64,000 nt of DNA from Flaviaestuariibacter sp. (GTDB lineage: Bacteria; Bacteroidota; Bacteroidia; Chitinophagales; Chitinophagaceae), in NCBI GenBank assembly GCA_025963645.1, contig JAOQAI010000011.1, positions 39,764 through 103,763 of the forward strand, in the 5' to 3' direction. The translations under genes and the position numbers were made by a program. Shown here piece by piece: positions 55,957 to 63,941 of this stretch (the first letter of the stretch is position 1; each line of letters starts with the position of its first letter). The notes below the pieces were generated by a model. The model made no database searches. It was not told where the DNA came from and saw nothing but the letters and a program-made list of their open reading frames with translations.

Positions 55957-56031
55957 GGTAACCAATGGGGCTCGAACCCACGACCCTCAGAATCACAATC
56001 TGATGCTCTAACCAACTGAGCTATGGCTACC
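55957..56031 (-). tRNA. tRNA-His (anticodon GTG)
   Basis: The cloverleaf was read on the minus strand: D-stem GCTC, anticodon stem TCAGA/TCTGA with loop TTGTGAT (anticodon GTG), T-stem GTGGG/CCCAT with loop TTCGAGC. The acceptor stem includes the extra G at position -1, paired with C73, the identity element of histidine tRNA. No CCA is encoded; the next bases are CAGAAG, so CCA is added after transcription. Confidence 0.95.
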
Positions 56032-56212
56032 ATTTTTAGAGGCAGCAAAAATAGGGAAAACAATTTATGGAAAGCAAATCCTTCCAATCAAAAACGGTTT
56101 TTATTTGCTTAACGGTTGTTAACTAAAAAGCCTGTTCGGCAACCTATCTTTCCGCTTATCAAAAACGAACCTTCTTAACAAATCATAGGTATGCATGGCT
56201 AAGTTTTTGTCT

Positions 56213-56220
56213 TAAATTTG
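56213..56220 (+). promoter_or_regulatory. -7 box of the S41 protease gene
   Basis: TAAATTTG is a perfect TAnnTTTG, six bases before an ATG at 56227 and 36 before the ATG at 56257. It bears on the choice of start. Confidence 0.5.
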
Positions 56221-56256
56221 GAAAATATGCCATCGGCAATCAAATATCTACTTAGT

Positions 56257-58398
56257 ATGAAAAGACTCCCTTTATTGCTAACCATGTTGGCAGTCGGTAT
56301 TTTCCTGGGCTTTAGAACCTTAGGCACCGGTACCGCTGCTCCGCCCTCTAAATACGAACGCATTCTGCAAAGCATTGGCGAAATATTAAAACAGGGTCAT
56401 TACAGTCCTAAAGACATCAATGATGAATTTTCCAAAAAGATCTTCACCGCTTATTTTGAAGATATTGACCCCGAGAAGAACATCTTCTTAAAAGAAGACC
56501 TAAAGGCCTTAAAGAAATACGAGACCCGTATTGATGATGAGATCAAGGGCGCCCCGGTTGAATTCTTCCTGGAAGTAGGAAAGATCTTTAAAAAACGCAT
56601 GGAAGAATCCAGCGCGCTGTATAAAGACATTCTTTCCAAGCCATTTGATTTTAAAGTGGATGAGTCTGTAGTGATCGATTCCAAGCAACTGCAGTTTGCA
56701 TCGAGCAAAGCGGAACTGCGGGAAATGATGCGGAAGAAGTTGAAGTATATGACCCTGGATCGTTTCGTGGAGGCGCAGGAGTCAAGGGCAAAAGCTAAAG
56801 ACAGTACCGTAAAGAAAACCGATGCTGAACTCGAAACTGAATCCCGTGGAAAAGTGGCCCGTGTAATGGATCGCATCTTCGACCGTTACCGTCATAAGTT
56901 CAATGACGATGACCGCTTCAATGTATATGTAAATACCATCGTTCAGGCAATGGATGCGCATACCGATTTTTTCCCGCCGGTAGAAAAAAGATATTTTGAT
57001 GAACAGATCAGCGGCAAGTTCTCTGGTATAGGTGCTTCCCTGCAATACGATGATGGCAATATCAAGATCGCTACTTTATTGACCGGGAGCCCGGCTATGA
57101 AGTCAAAGCAGCTTGAGGTTGGTGACATTATTACTAAAGTGGCCCAGGGAAAAGACACGGCGGTCGAATTAACCGGTTTCGTAGTAGAAGATGCGGTAAA
57201 ACTTATCCGTGGCAAGAACGGAACGCAGGTAACCTTAACGGTCAAAAAGAAAGATGGTACATCTAAAATAGTAACCCTGGTTCGGGAAGTGATTGAGACC
57301 GATGATACCTATGCCCGCAGTGCTGTGATTGACAATGGTAGTTCCAGGATCGGTTATATCTACCTGCCAGAATTTTATGCTGATTTTGAAAACCCAACTG
57401 GTAGAAGAAGCGGTACAGACGTAGCCAATGAAGTAAAGAAGTTGAAAGCAGCCAATGTTGACGGTATCATCATGGATATGCGCAACAACGGTGGTGGTTC
57501 ATTAACTGATGCGGTGCAAATGGCTGGCTTGTTTATTAATGATGGTCCGATCGTTCAGGTTCGCGACAGGGAAGGCCGCCTGCGTTTGGAGCGTGACAGG
57601 GATCACAACGTTTTATACGACGGTCCGCTGACTGTAATGGTCAATGAGTTCAGCGCTTCTGCCTCGGAGATCTTCGCCGCCGCCATCCAGGACTATGGTC
57701 GTGGTGTGGTTATTGGCAGCAGCAGCACTTACGGAAAAGGAACCGTGCAACGTGTGATTGGACTGGATCCCGAATCGGACTTCATGCCAAGTAGTTCAGA
57801 CCTAGGGAGTATCAAGCTCACCTTGCAAAAGTTCTATCGTATCAATGGCGGCTCTACGCAGCTGAAAGGTGTTACACCAGATGTGATCATTCCTGACACT
57901 TACGAAAACCTGAAGTATCGCGAGAGAGACAATGAGAATGCCTTGCCTTGGGACGAAATTGCAAAAGCGCCTTACAAGACATGGGAAAGTGGCTATGATC
58001 TGCAAACGATCAAGAACTTAAGCAACACCCGCATTGCAGCAAATCCTGTGTTCCAGCAAATAAAGAAGAACACCGAATGGCTGGCTAAGAAGAATGATAA
58101 AGAGTACACGCTGCAGATAGATAAATTCAAGGCTGAGCAAAAAGAAGTGCGTGCCGTTGTGCAGCAGGTAGATAGCCTGATGAAAGGTAACAAGGACCTT
58201 TCGATTGCTTATCTCCAGGAAGACCTGGCACGTATTGCAGAAGATGCTCCTAAAAGAGAACGTTATAACGCCTGGTTGAAAGACCGTAGCCGCGATATTT
58301 ATATTGACCAGGCAGTGAAGGTGATAACCGATGTGAAAAACCAGCAATCACTGGCTAAAAGCAAAAGTGGCGAACAAAAGCCGCTGAAAACCTTCTAA
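56257..58398 (+). CDS. C-terminal processing (tail-specific) protease, S41A
   Basis: A 713-residue periplasmic Prc-like protease that trims or degrades envelope proteins from their C-termini. It has a signal peptide (1-20, KRLPLLLTMLAVGIF) and a TSP N-domain (about 30-205, 'YERILQSIGEILKQGHYSPKDI'). A PDZ domain follows (about 230-330, 'GIGASLQYDDGNIKIATLL'), then the protease core with the Ser468/Lys494 dyad ('FSASASEIFAAAI', 'TYGKGTVQRV') and a C-terminal DUF3340-type helical part. An ATG ten codons upstream (56227) is also possible and would be nearly leaderless. The ATG at 56257 gives a cleaner signal peptide. Confidence 0.9.
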   Translation: MKRLPLLLTMLAVGIFLGFRTLGTGTAAPPSKYERILQSIGEILKQGHYSPKDINDEFSKKIFTAYFEDIDPEKNIFLKEDLKALKKYETRIDDEIKGAPVEFFLEVGKIFKKRMEESSALYKDILSKPFDFKVDESVVIDSKQLQFASSKAELREMMRKKLKYMTLDRFVEAQESRAKAKDSTVKKTDAELETESRGKVARVMDRIFDRYRHKFNDDDRFNVYVNTIVQAMDAHTDFFPPVEKRYFDEQISGKFSGIGASLQYDDGNIKIATLLTGSPAMKSKQLEVGDIITKVAQGKDTAVELTGFVVEDAVKLIRGKNGTQVTLTVKKKDGTSKIVTLVREVIETDDTYARSAVIDNGSSRIGYIYLPEFYADFENPTGRRSGTDVANEVKKLKAANVDGIIMDMRNNGGGSLTDAVQMAGLFINDGPIVQVRDREGRLRLERDRDHNVLYDGPLTVMVNEFSASASEIFAAAIQDYGRGVVIGSSSTYGKGTVQRVIGLDPESDFMPSSSDLGSIKLTLQKFYRINGGSTQLKGVTPDVIIPDTYENLKYRERDNENALPWDEIAKAPYKTWESGYDLQTIKNLSNTRIAANPVFQQIKKNTEWLAKKNDKEYTLQIDKFKAEQKEVRAVVQQVDSLMKGNKDLSIAYLQEDLARIAEDAPKRERYNAWLKDRSRDIYIDQAVKVITDVKNQQSLAKSKSGEQKPLKTF

Positions 58399-58417
58399 TA
58401 AGGATGATTGAAATACG

Positions 58418-58444
58418 AATCCCCGCAGTTGCGGGGATTTTTTT
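58418..58444 (+). terminator. Terminator after the S41 protease
   Basis: The 9-bp stem AATCCCCGC / GCGGGGATT encloses the loop AGTT and is followed by a T run. It is perfect and lies 20 bp after the stop. Confidence 0.85.
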
Positions 58445-58476
58445 ACACCAGTTGTTTCAAAAACCAGTCAGGTCTT

Positions 58477-58983
58477 TTAATACCGTTCTTTCAGAATACT
58501 TAAATGATGCAAAGAGTGCCCCACAAGGATAAAACCGATCGCACTCACATAAACCGGGTTGCCGTTAGCGGTTCCATTAGCCTCTAATTGCTCAGGGGTA
58601 AACGATTCAAAGAGCAGGGTAGAAGATTCCTGCACAGCTTTTAATTCCTTCAGTAAGTCTGCACCCGTGCGCCGGTCTGCCTCGGAAGCAGCCGCGTAAT
58701 CGTTTTCCTCGAAACCTGGCAGCGGCGTAGTATCCTTACGGGCAAACGTAAGTGCCCGGTAAGCAAAAATCCGTTCGGCATCAATAATATGTTGCACCAA
58801 TTCTTTTATGCTCCATTTGCTTTCAGCGTACCGGTAAGCCCATCGCTGTTCCGGCAAGGTTTCTAAATAAGTGAGAAGCTCGCTATGGTGACGTCTAAGA
58901 GCCTGGGAAAGATCATCACCTTGCACCTGCGCAATGTAGCGGTGATAGTAGGAGGGAACGCGGGTCAGGTCGGGTCTTGGCAT
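58477..58983 (-). CDS. DinB-superfamily protein
   Basis: A 168-residue four-helix-bundle protein. The metal-binding His residues are in 'KELVQHIIDAERIFAYRAL' and 'VGHSLHHLSILKERY', with 'WSIKELVQHI' as the family mark. Members are small putative metal-dependent transferases, often thiol-linked (bacillithiol S-transferase-like). The function is unknown here. An ATG at 58983 ('PRPDLTRVPSYYHRY') is preferred over one 16 codons upstream. Confidence 0.8.
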   Translation of the reverse strand: MPRPDLTRVPSYYHRYIAQVQGDDLSQALRRHHSELLTYLETLPEQRWAYRYAESKWSIKELVQHIIDAERIFAYRALTFARKDTTPLPGFEENDYAAASEADRRTGADLLKELKAVQESSTLLFESFTPEQLEANGTANGNPVYVSAIGFILVGHSLHHLSILKERY

Positions 58984-59034
58984 GGCGTTGATTATTAAGT
59001 GGTGAAAAAATGTAGGATAGGGCAAAGCCAAGTT

Positions 59035-59365
59035 TTAAGTTGTCTTGATGACATAAGCTTTCGATTTTTCGAAACTGTTTAGGGCTGCTTCTAATTGAGG
59101 CAGATAGGTAATAAGTTCTTCAACTTTGCTAAGTAAGGCAATTTAATATAACGATGCTGACGGGATATTTATCGAGGCTTTGCTGGTATTGCAGGTTCTT
59201 GTCAATAGTTAGTAATATATCGAAACTGTTTTCAACGCACAAGCTCAATAGCCTGCCATTTTTAATACCGCTCCACTCCATTTCTCTAACTGTTAGAACC
59301 TCGTGATGACTGGCGAAATGCGGCTTCAAATGCCTGGTAACGCATTCGTCAAGCAAAATTTTCAT
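59035..59365 (-). pseudogene. DUF5615 PIN-like toxin gene with a +1 frameshift
   Basis: The PIN-like protein starts 'KILLDECVTRHLKPHF' with the acidic 'LLDE' active-site pair, and 'DILLTIDKNLQYQQSL' follows. The reading frame ends at a TAG (59129-59131) after 'VILNCLT'. The next frame continues directly as 'LLSKVEELITYLPQLEAAL' and 'SKAYVIKTT' to a stop at 59035-59037, which is the expected C-terminus of the family. Deleting one base near 59134 joins them into a protein of about 110 residues. As read, 78 residues remain, lacking the last helices. Its start overlaps the DUF433 gene by 17 bp, as in type II toxin-antitoxin pairs. Confidence 0.82.
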
Positions 59366-59582
59366 TCATAATATTTGAAGAGGTTTCAATTAGCCGTTGC
59401 GACATTTCCAATAGTTTGATGACCTGGGCCCGCTGAACGCCCTGAAAATCGTCCAGGAAATAGTCAATTGATTCCCCGGATTCCAAATAATCAAATAGAT
59501 TCTTAATAGGAACCCTTGTACCGAAGAAAACCGGTGTGCCGCCAAGTATCTCGGGATCAATATTGATAATGCGTCCTTCCAT
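59349..59582 (-). CDS. DUF433 antitoxin-like protein
   Basis: A 77-residue protein with the DUF433 pattern 'INIDPEILGGTPVFFGTRVP' and 'IKNLFDYLESGESIDYFLDDF', a small winged-helix-like fold that often pairs with DUF5615 PIN-like proteins as a presumed antitoxin. The ATG at 59582 is chosen because a longer frame start (59603) lies inside the -7 box. It is upstream of and overlaps the toxin-like gene by 17 bp. Confidence 0.85.
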   Translation of the reverse strand: MEGRIINIDPEILGGTPVFFGTRVPIKNLFDYLESGESIDYFLDDFQGVQRAQVIKLLEMSQRLIETSSNIMNENFA

Positions 59583-59600
59583 ATTCTTATGCTTTGCTCT

Positions 59601-59608
59601 CAAATTTA
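59601..59608 (-). promoter_or_regulatory. -7 box of the DUF433/DUF5615 pair
   Basis: TAAATTTG on the minus strand is a perfect TAnnTTTG, 18 bases before the DUF433 ATG. It supports the shorter start. Confidence 0.5.
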
Positions 59609-59662
59609 AAGAATATATACGTAAGCATAGGACGCTCTCTATGGCTCTATCAGCCCTAAAAT

Positions 59663-59686
59663 AAAAAACCCCGCTCGAAGGCGGGG
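59663..59686 (-). terminator. Terminator after the subtilisin-like protease
   Basis: The stem CCCCGC / GCGGGG has the loop TCGAAG, and on the minus strand it is followed by a TTTTTT run. It lies just after the protease stop at 59706. Confidence 0.8.
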
Positions 59687-59705
59687 CATTTATTTATTCA
59701 GAGGA

Positions 59706-61430
59706 TTAGAAAGACTTGTACTTCTCTTTCTTCTTTTCCGTTTTTGATTCTGTCTTAACCTTGGTCTCGCCTTTATCAAACTTCACTTTCTTCTCTACGC
59801 CATTTTCGGTTGTTTTGATCTTGCCACCGCTTTTTACCAGCTGGTCGGCCAGCTTTGCGGCTTCGTAAGCATTGATCAATCCGCCCGTCTTGCTCAATTC
59901 AGAGAAAACCACGTCCTCTCCGGTGCCTGGCATAGGCGCTTTCTCATTTGTCTTAATAGCGCTGTTCTCGATCACGTATTTTAATTGCTCGGCGGTGAGG
60001 GTTGGGTAATAGCCCAGCAGGAAAGCCGCCACACCCGCCGTAACCGGCGATGCCATGCTTGTACCCGAAGCATTTCCATACGTATTACCGCCCGGTACAG
60101 TTGAATAGATAGCCACACCCGGTGAGAAAACATCTACTTCTTTCTTTCCATAGTTGGAGAAGTTGGCTGCCAGGCCGCCATTCTTCGGATCGCCGCTGGC
60201 GCCAATGGTGAGCCAGTTGGTAGGCTTGCTACCATTCAGCATAACAGGTGTCGGGAAGTTAAAAGAGGTATCCACATTCTTTGCATCGTTGCCGGCAGCA
60301 TGTATCAGCAATACACCTTTCTTTTGCGCATAACGCACGGGATCATCCACCCATTGCTTTTGCGGGGAGAAGGCTTTACCAAAGCTCATATTAATGATCT
60401 TGGCGCCATTGTCCACCGCGTAGCGGATAGCCAGGGCAATATCCTTGTCATGCTCATCACCATCCGGCACCGCCCGAAGGGTCATAATGCGGACATTATC
60501 GGCAATGCCGTCAATGCCCTTTCCATTATTGCGAACCGCCGCAATGATACCCGACACGTGGGTGCCGTGGAAAGGCGTATTGGCCATGATGTCGTTATTG
60601 CCATAAAAGCGGTCGTTTATATCCGCTTCGTTATCCTTTACAATATCGCCACGGAAATTAGGTGGCGCCACACTTGCCGCTTCTGCTTTGCGGATCTCGC
60701 CCTGCAGTTCTTCCAGTATTTGCTTGTTCGTGATCTCGTAGTTATCATTCGCCTTCGAGATGCCAAGAAGCATATTGCGGATGGCAGCCGCTTGAGGAGA
60801 AGTGGTTTTATAATTCTTCAGGTCAGCCCCATTGTACTCTTCTTTTTTCAGGCCAACGCGCAGCAGTGAATCGCCGGTAATGAAGGAAGGAAGCATTTTA
60901 GCCAGTGTCATTGCCTGCACCGGGTCCGCGCCTTCGGTCACCGACTCTTTTGCCCGCAGCCATTCGCGGTATTCATAGCGTTGGGAAGCATTGAGCTTAG
61001 CAGAATCCACATTCTGGAACTTTGCTTTGCCGGCATGATACACACGGGCAGCCTCGTAAGAATCCTCCTTTACGTTGCGGCCGTCGCGGCCGCCAAGGAA
61101 GTTCCAGCCATGCACGTCATCAATATAGCCGTTCTTGTCATCGTCCTTGCCATTGCCGGCTATCTCTTTCGGGTTGGTCCAAAGCACTGTTTTCAGGTCT
61201 TCGTGGGTGGTGTCAATGCCCGAATCAATTACGGCAACGATCACCTGTTTGCTTTTGTTTCCTTTTACAAATTCATAAGCCTTGTCCAGCGAAATGCCAT
61301 ACAAGCTATCCTTCGCCCTGTCCTTCAGGTGCCAGCCGTTGGGTGTGCCTCTTTGCGCCACAGAAGCGAGGCTGATCCCAACTGCTGCCAATAGAAGCAG
61401 CGGGCTTTTGTTCAAATGCAACATGTTCAT
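59706..61430 (-). CDS. Secreted subtilisin-like serine protease (S8)
   Basis: A 574-residue peptidase. It has a signal peptide (1-26, cut after 'LASVAQ'). The catalytic Asp69 is in 'VAVIDSGIDTTHEDL', His288 in 'FHGTHVSGIIAA' and Ser458 in 'GTSMASPVTAG'. A large insert (about 100-270) lies between Asp and His, which is unusual next to plain subtilisins but common in Bacteroidota. The tail is rich in Lys/Glu ('KTESKTEKKKEKYKSF'). It is probably periplasmic or secreted. Its terminator is at 59663-59686. Confidence 0.92.
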   Translation of the reverse strand: MNMLHLNKSPLLLLAAVGISLASVAQRGTPNGWHLKDRAKDSLYGISLDKAYEFVKGNKSKQVIVAVIDSGIDTTHEDLKTVLWTNPKEIAGNGKDDDKNGYIDDVHGWNFLGGRDGRNVKEDSYEAARVYHAGKAKFQNVDSAKLNASQRYEYREWLRAKESVTEGADPVQAMTLAKMLPSFITGDSLLRVGLKKEEYNGADLKNYKTTSPQAAAIRNMLLGISKANDNYEITNKQILEELQGEIRKAEAASVAPPNFRGDIVKDNEADINDRFYGNNDIMANTPFHGTHVSGIIAAVRNNGKGIDGIADNVRIMTLRAVPDGDEHDKDIALAIRYAVDNGAKIINMSFGKAFSPQKQWVDDPVRYAQKKGVLLIHAAGNDAKNVDTSFNFPTPVMLNGSKPTNWLTIGASGDPKNGGLAANFSNYGKKEVDVFSPGVAIYSTVPGGNTYGNASGTSMASPVTAGVAAFLLGYYPTLTAEQLKYVIENSAIKTNEKAPMPGTGEDVVFSELSKTGGLINAYEAAKLADQLVKSGGKIKTTENGVEKKVKFDKGETKVKTESKTEKKKEKYKSF

Positions 61431-61752
61431 ACTTGGTTTACTATTAAAAATGGAACGAAACGTAAAAATAAGCGCTGCCGCCTATAGCGTTTTCAGAAAT
61501 AAGATGCATCAAGGGCTAAAACAGCTCTTAAAGCCGTCTTAAAACTTGCAATTATTATTCCCCTGTAAATATGGAGATGGAAAATGGCAGCATGCGCTGG
61601 CAGAACTAAGGGTTGGCTCAATTGTCAAAACAGTATTTTAGGTTCCCAGCCGGGTTACCGAAGCAGCCTATTCATTTGCTAAAGCTCTTTTGCGGAACTC
61701 GGCGGTCTAATAATTACACTAATATCTCCAAATAATTCCGAACCGGTAAATC

Positions 61753-61800
61753 GTTTTTCACGCCGTTGATTTCTATGATAAAATCAACGGCGTGAAAAAC
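61753..61800. repeat. 20-bp perfect inverted repeat (hairpin)
   Basis: Arms 61753-61772 and 61781-61800 are exact reverse complements over 20 bp, with an eight-base loop. They carry 'TTTTTCACGCCGTTGATTT' and its complement. No T run follows either way, so it is not a plain terminator. Confidence 0.9.
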
Positions 61801-61818
61801 AGGCTGTAGAACTTTTTT

Positions 61819-61958
61819 GTTCCCAGCCGAGTTACCCGCTGCGGACCAACTGTACATAAGGTCTTTACGGCGGGAACTCGGCGACAGGTCTACCGCCGAG
61901 TTCCCGCATATCTTTCCCTATTTTTGAAGTGCTTGACGCGGGGGACTCGGCTGGGAAC
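61819..61958. repeat. Outer pair of nested inverted repeats
   Basis: The left arm 61819-61839 ('GTTCCCAGCCGAGTTACCC...') and right arm 61938-61958 are reverse complements at 19 of 21 positions. They enclose the inner hairpin at 61870-61907. Confidence 0.8.
61870..61907. repeat. 14-bp perfect inverted repeat (inner hairpin)
   Basis: GCGGGAACTCGGCG (61870-61883) and CGCCGAGTTCCCGC (61894-61907) are exact reverse complements with a ten-base loop. The repeat is GC-rich in an AT-richer setting. Confidence 0.85.
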
Positions 61959-62004
61959 GTAAGCGCTAATCCGTTAGCGGCAAGCATAAACATTTAGTCA
62001 AATT

Positions 62005-63459
62005 ATGAGAGTTGCAATTGGTTTACTACTCATTTTATGCTCAGGCAGTGTCTTATTTGGACAAGCAAAAAACAATACACAGCCTTTGATTATTCAGGGA
62101 AGGATCACCAATTGTCCTGAAAAGGAGTTAGAACTAAGATTACTTGATAATAATGGCAAATATTATTTTGACACTATTAATCTTGATGAGGATGGTAATT
62201 TCTATTTAAAGACTTTTAAAGTACAAAAGCCGCAAATAGCAAGTATTGGAAAACATAACATCCAGGTACAAAACGTCTTTATTGCACCAGGGTACAATCT
62301 TACAATTACTGGAGACGGAAGTGATGGTCCCACTTTATTTAGAACTAAAAAGATAGTTGGAGCTGGTGCGGAAAGTAACAAGTACAACATTTTACTGGAT
62401 TCAATCCTGTTTATAAGAAAAGATACCACCAAGTGGTATGATACCAATGATGGTGACCTGTTATCCTATCTTGACAGAAGCCAAAAACTAAAAGACTCGA
62501 TAGCCAATATTGTATTTGAAAAAACATCTAACAGGGATAAATACCTTGGATATTTTGGAACTTTAGTCAGACTTGAAAATAAGCTCAAGAAACTATATAT
62601 GTTGCTTTTACATGTAAATTCAAAAGACTATAGCTATGAAAAGACTGTGTCGTTTGTAAACAACAACTTTGATAAAAAAATTCTCAACAACATATATCAC
62701 GAAACATATTTTCACTCTACTTATTACAAGGGGTTAATCGGTGGAGAATGGCTAAATTATCTGTTGAATCTTGATTATAAAAAGGATTCCTCTCTACGAA
62801 AGCAAAAGGGGTACAATCTAAAAAAGGTAAAAGATACCTATAAAGGGAAAGTTCAAGAGTATGTCTTATTCAGGCGTATAGAATCTGAAATTATAAATGA
62901 AGTGGAATCAATAGAAGGTTTAAATGAATATAAATCGTTGTTTGAACCATATATATCCACTTTTACAAACAATTCTTTTAAAGAATCAATTGCCTCTACA
63001 TTCACAGCAAAAGAAGCGGAACTTATAAGAACACAGATAGGGAAACCAGCTCCAAATTTCACCTTACAAAGCAATTTAGGCAATAGTCATAGTCTTAAAG
63101 ACTTTAAAGGCAAAGTCGTCTATTTAGACTTGTGGGCAAGCTGGTGTGGTCCCTGTAGAGAAGAAACACCGAGTTTTAAACTTTTGTACGATAAATACAA
63201 AAATGATAATAGAATAGCTTTTATTGGTATTGCAGTACATAATGGAATCAATGAATGGAAAAAAGCCTTGGAAATTGATAAACCTGAATGGCTCCAATTA
63301 TTTGACAAGGATGAAACGGTATGGAAAGCGTATGTAGCTAATTGGATACCTAAGTTTATCTTGATTGATAAGCAAGGAAACATAGTAAACTTTGATGCGC
63401 CAAGACCAAGTGATGGGAAAAAACTTGAAGAGCTTTTAAAACAGGAAATGGCAAAGTAA
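62005..63459 (+). CDS. TlpA-like thiol-disulfide oxidoreductase
   Basis: A 484-residue secreted protein. The signal peptide is 'RVAIGLLLILCSGSVLFG'. An N-terminal DUF4369-like beta domain (about 25-120) is followed by a long helical middle part (about 135-335). The C-terminal thioredoxin-fold domain (about 345-484) carries the redox pair Cys381-Cys384 in 'LWASWCGPCREETPSFK'. The protein probably reduces disulfides in the periplasm or outer-membrane space. Codon use is strongly AT-rich compared with the rest of the window. Repeat elements lie on both sides and an IS follows, which hints at acquisition by transfer. Confidence 0.88.
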   Translation: MRVAIGLLLILCSGSVLFGQAKNNTQPLIIQGRITNCPEKELELRLLDNNGKYYFDTINLDEDGNFYLKTFKVQKPQIASIGKHNIQVQNVFIAPGYNLTITGDGSDGPTLFRTKKIVGAGAESNKYNILLDSILFIRKDTTKWYDTNDGDLLSYLDRSQKLKDSIANIVFEKTSNRDKYLGYFGTLVRLENKLKKLYMLLLHVNSKDYSYEKTVSFVNNNFDKKILNNIYHETYFHSTYYKGLIGGEWLNYLLNLDYKKDSSLRKQKGYNLKKVKDTYKGKVQEYVLFRRIESEIINEVESIEGLNEYKSLFEPYISTFTNNSFKESIASTFTAKEAELIRTQIGKPAPNFTLQSNLGNSHSLKDFKGKVVYLDLWASWCGPCREETPSFKLLYDKYKNDNRIAFIGIAVHNGINEWKKALEIDKPEWLQLFDKDETVWKAYVANWIPKFILIDKQGNIVNFDAPRPSDGKKLEELLKQEMAK

Positions 63460-63495
63460 TAAGTGCCATGCCGCTAACACAGGCTTTTATCTTCC

Positions 63496-63558
63496 CCGAC
63501 GGGTCTCCCGCCGCAGCAAAACTGAAAATAAGTACTTAACCGTGCGGGGACCCGTCGG
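63496..63558. repeat. 15-16-bp inverted repeat flanking the TlpA-like gene
   Basis: CCGACGGGTCTCCCGC (63496-63511) and GCGGGGACCCGTCGG (63544-63558) are complementary but for one extra base. They lie 32 bp apart, just after the TlpA-like gene. The make-up is similar to, but distinct from, the repeats at 61.6-62.0 kb. Confidence 0.75.
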
Positions 63559-63608
63559 TTGTAAAATAAGGATAGCTTTGAGTTGAGTCCACTCCACCAA
63601 CAACGGAT

Positions 63609-63872
63609 TGTAAGTACCCCTTTTCACAGACAGATTTATTGTAGAGTGTTTTCGTTTGCTAATATATTATTTTTCCATTCTTCAGGCGTTAGGTTGTTTA
63701 GCCCTTCATGCGGTCTTCTTTCGTTGTATTCTATTATCCATTCTTCCGTGAGTTGTTTGACCTGGTAGAGATCGAAGAAAAGGTACGCATCGAGTACGGC
63801 TTCTCTGTAAAGCCGGTTAAATCGTTCTATGTATCCATTCTGCATAGGTTTACCGGGCTGGATATATTGCAT
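63609..63872 (-). mobile_element. IS3-family remnant: 3' part of transposase orfB
   Basis: A minus-strand frame (63636-63872) encodes the C-terminal integrase core: 'YIQPGKPMQNGYIERFNRLY' and 'EWIIEYNERRPHEGLNNLTPEEW', with the last catalytic Glu near the start of the first motif. The TGTAAG at 63609 may be the element's end. Upstream of 63872 the family similarity ends, just where a second element in the other direction begins, so the transposase is truncated. Confidence 0.75.
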
Positions 63873-63941
63873 ATGTAGCCTTCTCAGATATTAGGACAGT
63901 TACGAATTAGGCTCTTGGAGTTTAAATTTAAATTGTCAAAT

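Larger units (their letters stand above)
61431..62004. other. Repeat-rich intergenic stretch (574 bp)
   Basis: No convincing coding frame. It holds at least five copies of a short motif family around 'CCCAGCCGAGTTACC' and 'GGAACTCGGCGGT', at 61641-61659, 61692-61706, 61819-61839, 61870-61907 and 61938-61958. It also holds the hairpins listed separately. It separates the protease gene from the TlpA-like gene and looks like a repetitive extragenic element cluster. Confidence 0.7.

Noticed and set aside
60300..60869. A 189-codon plus-strand open frame inside the subtilisin-like protease
   Set aside because: Antisense to a protease with an intact catalytic triad; no supporting motifs.
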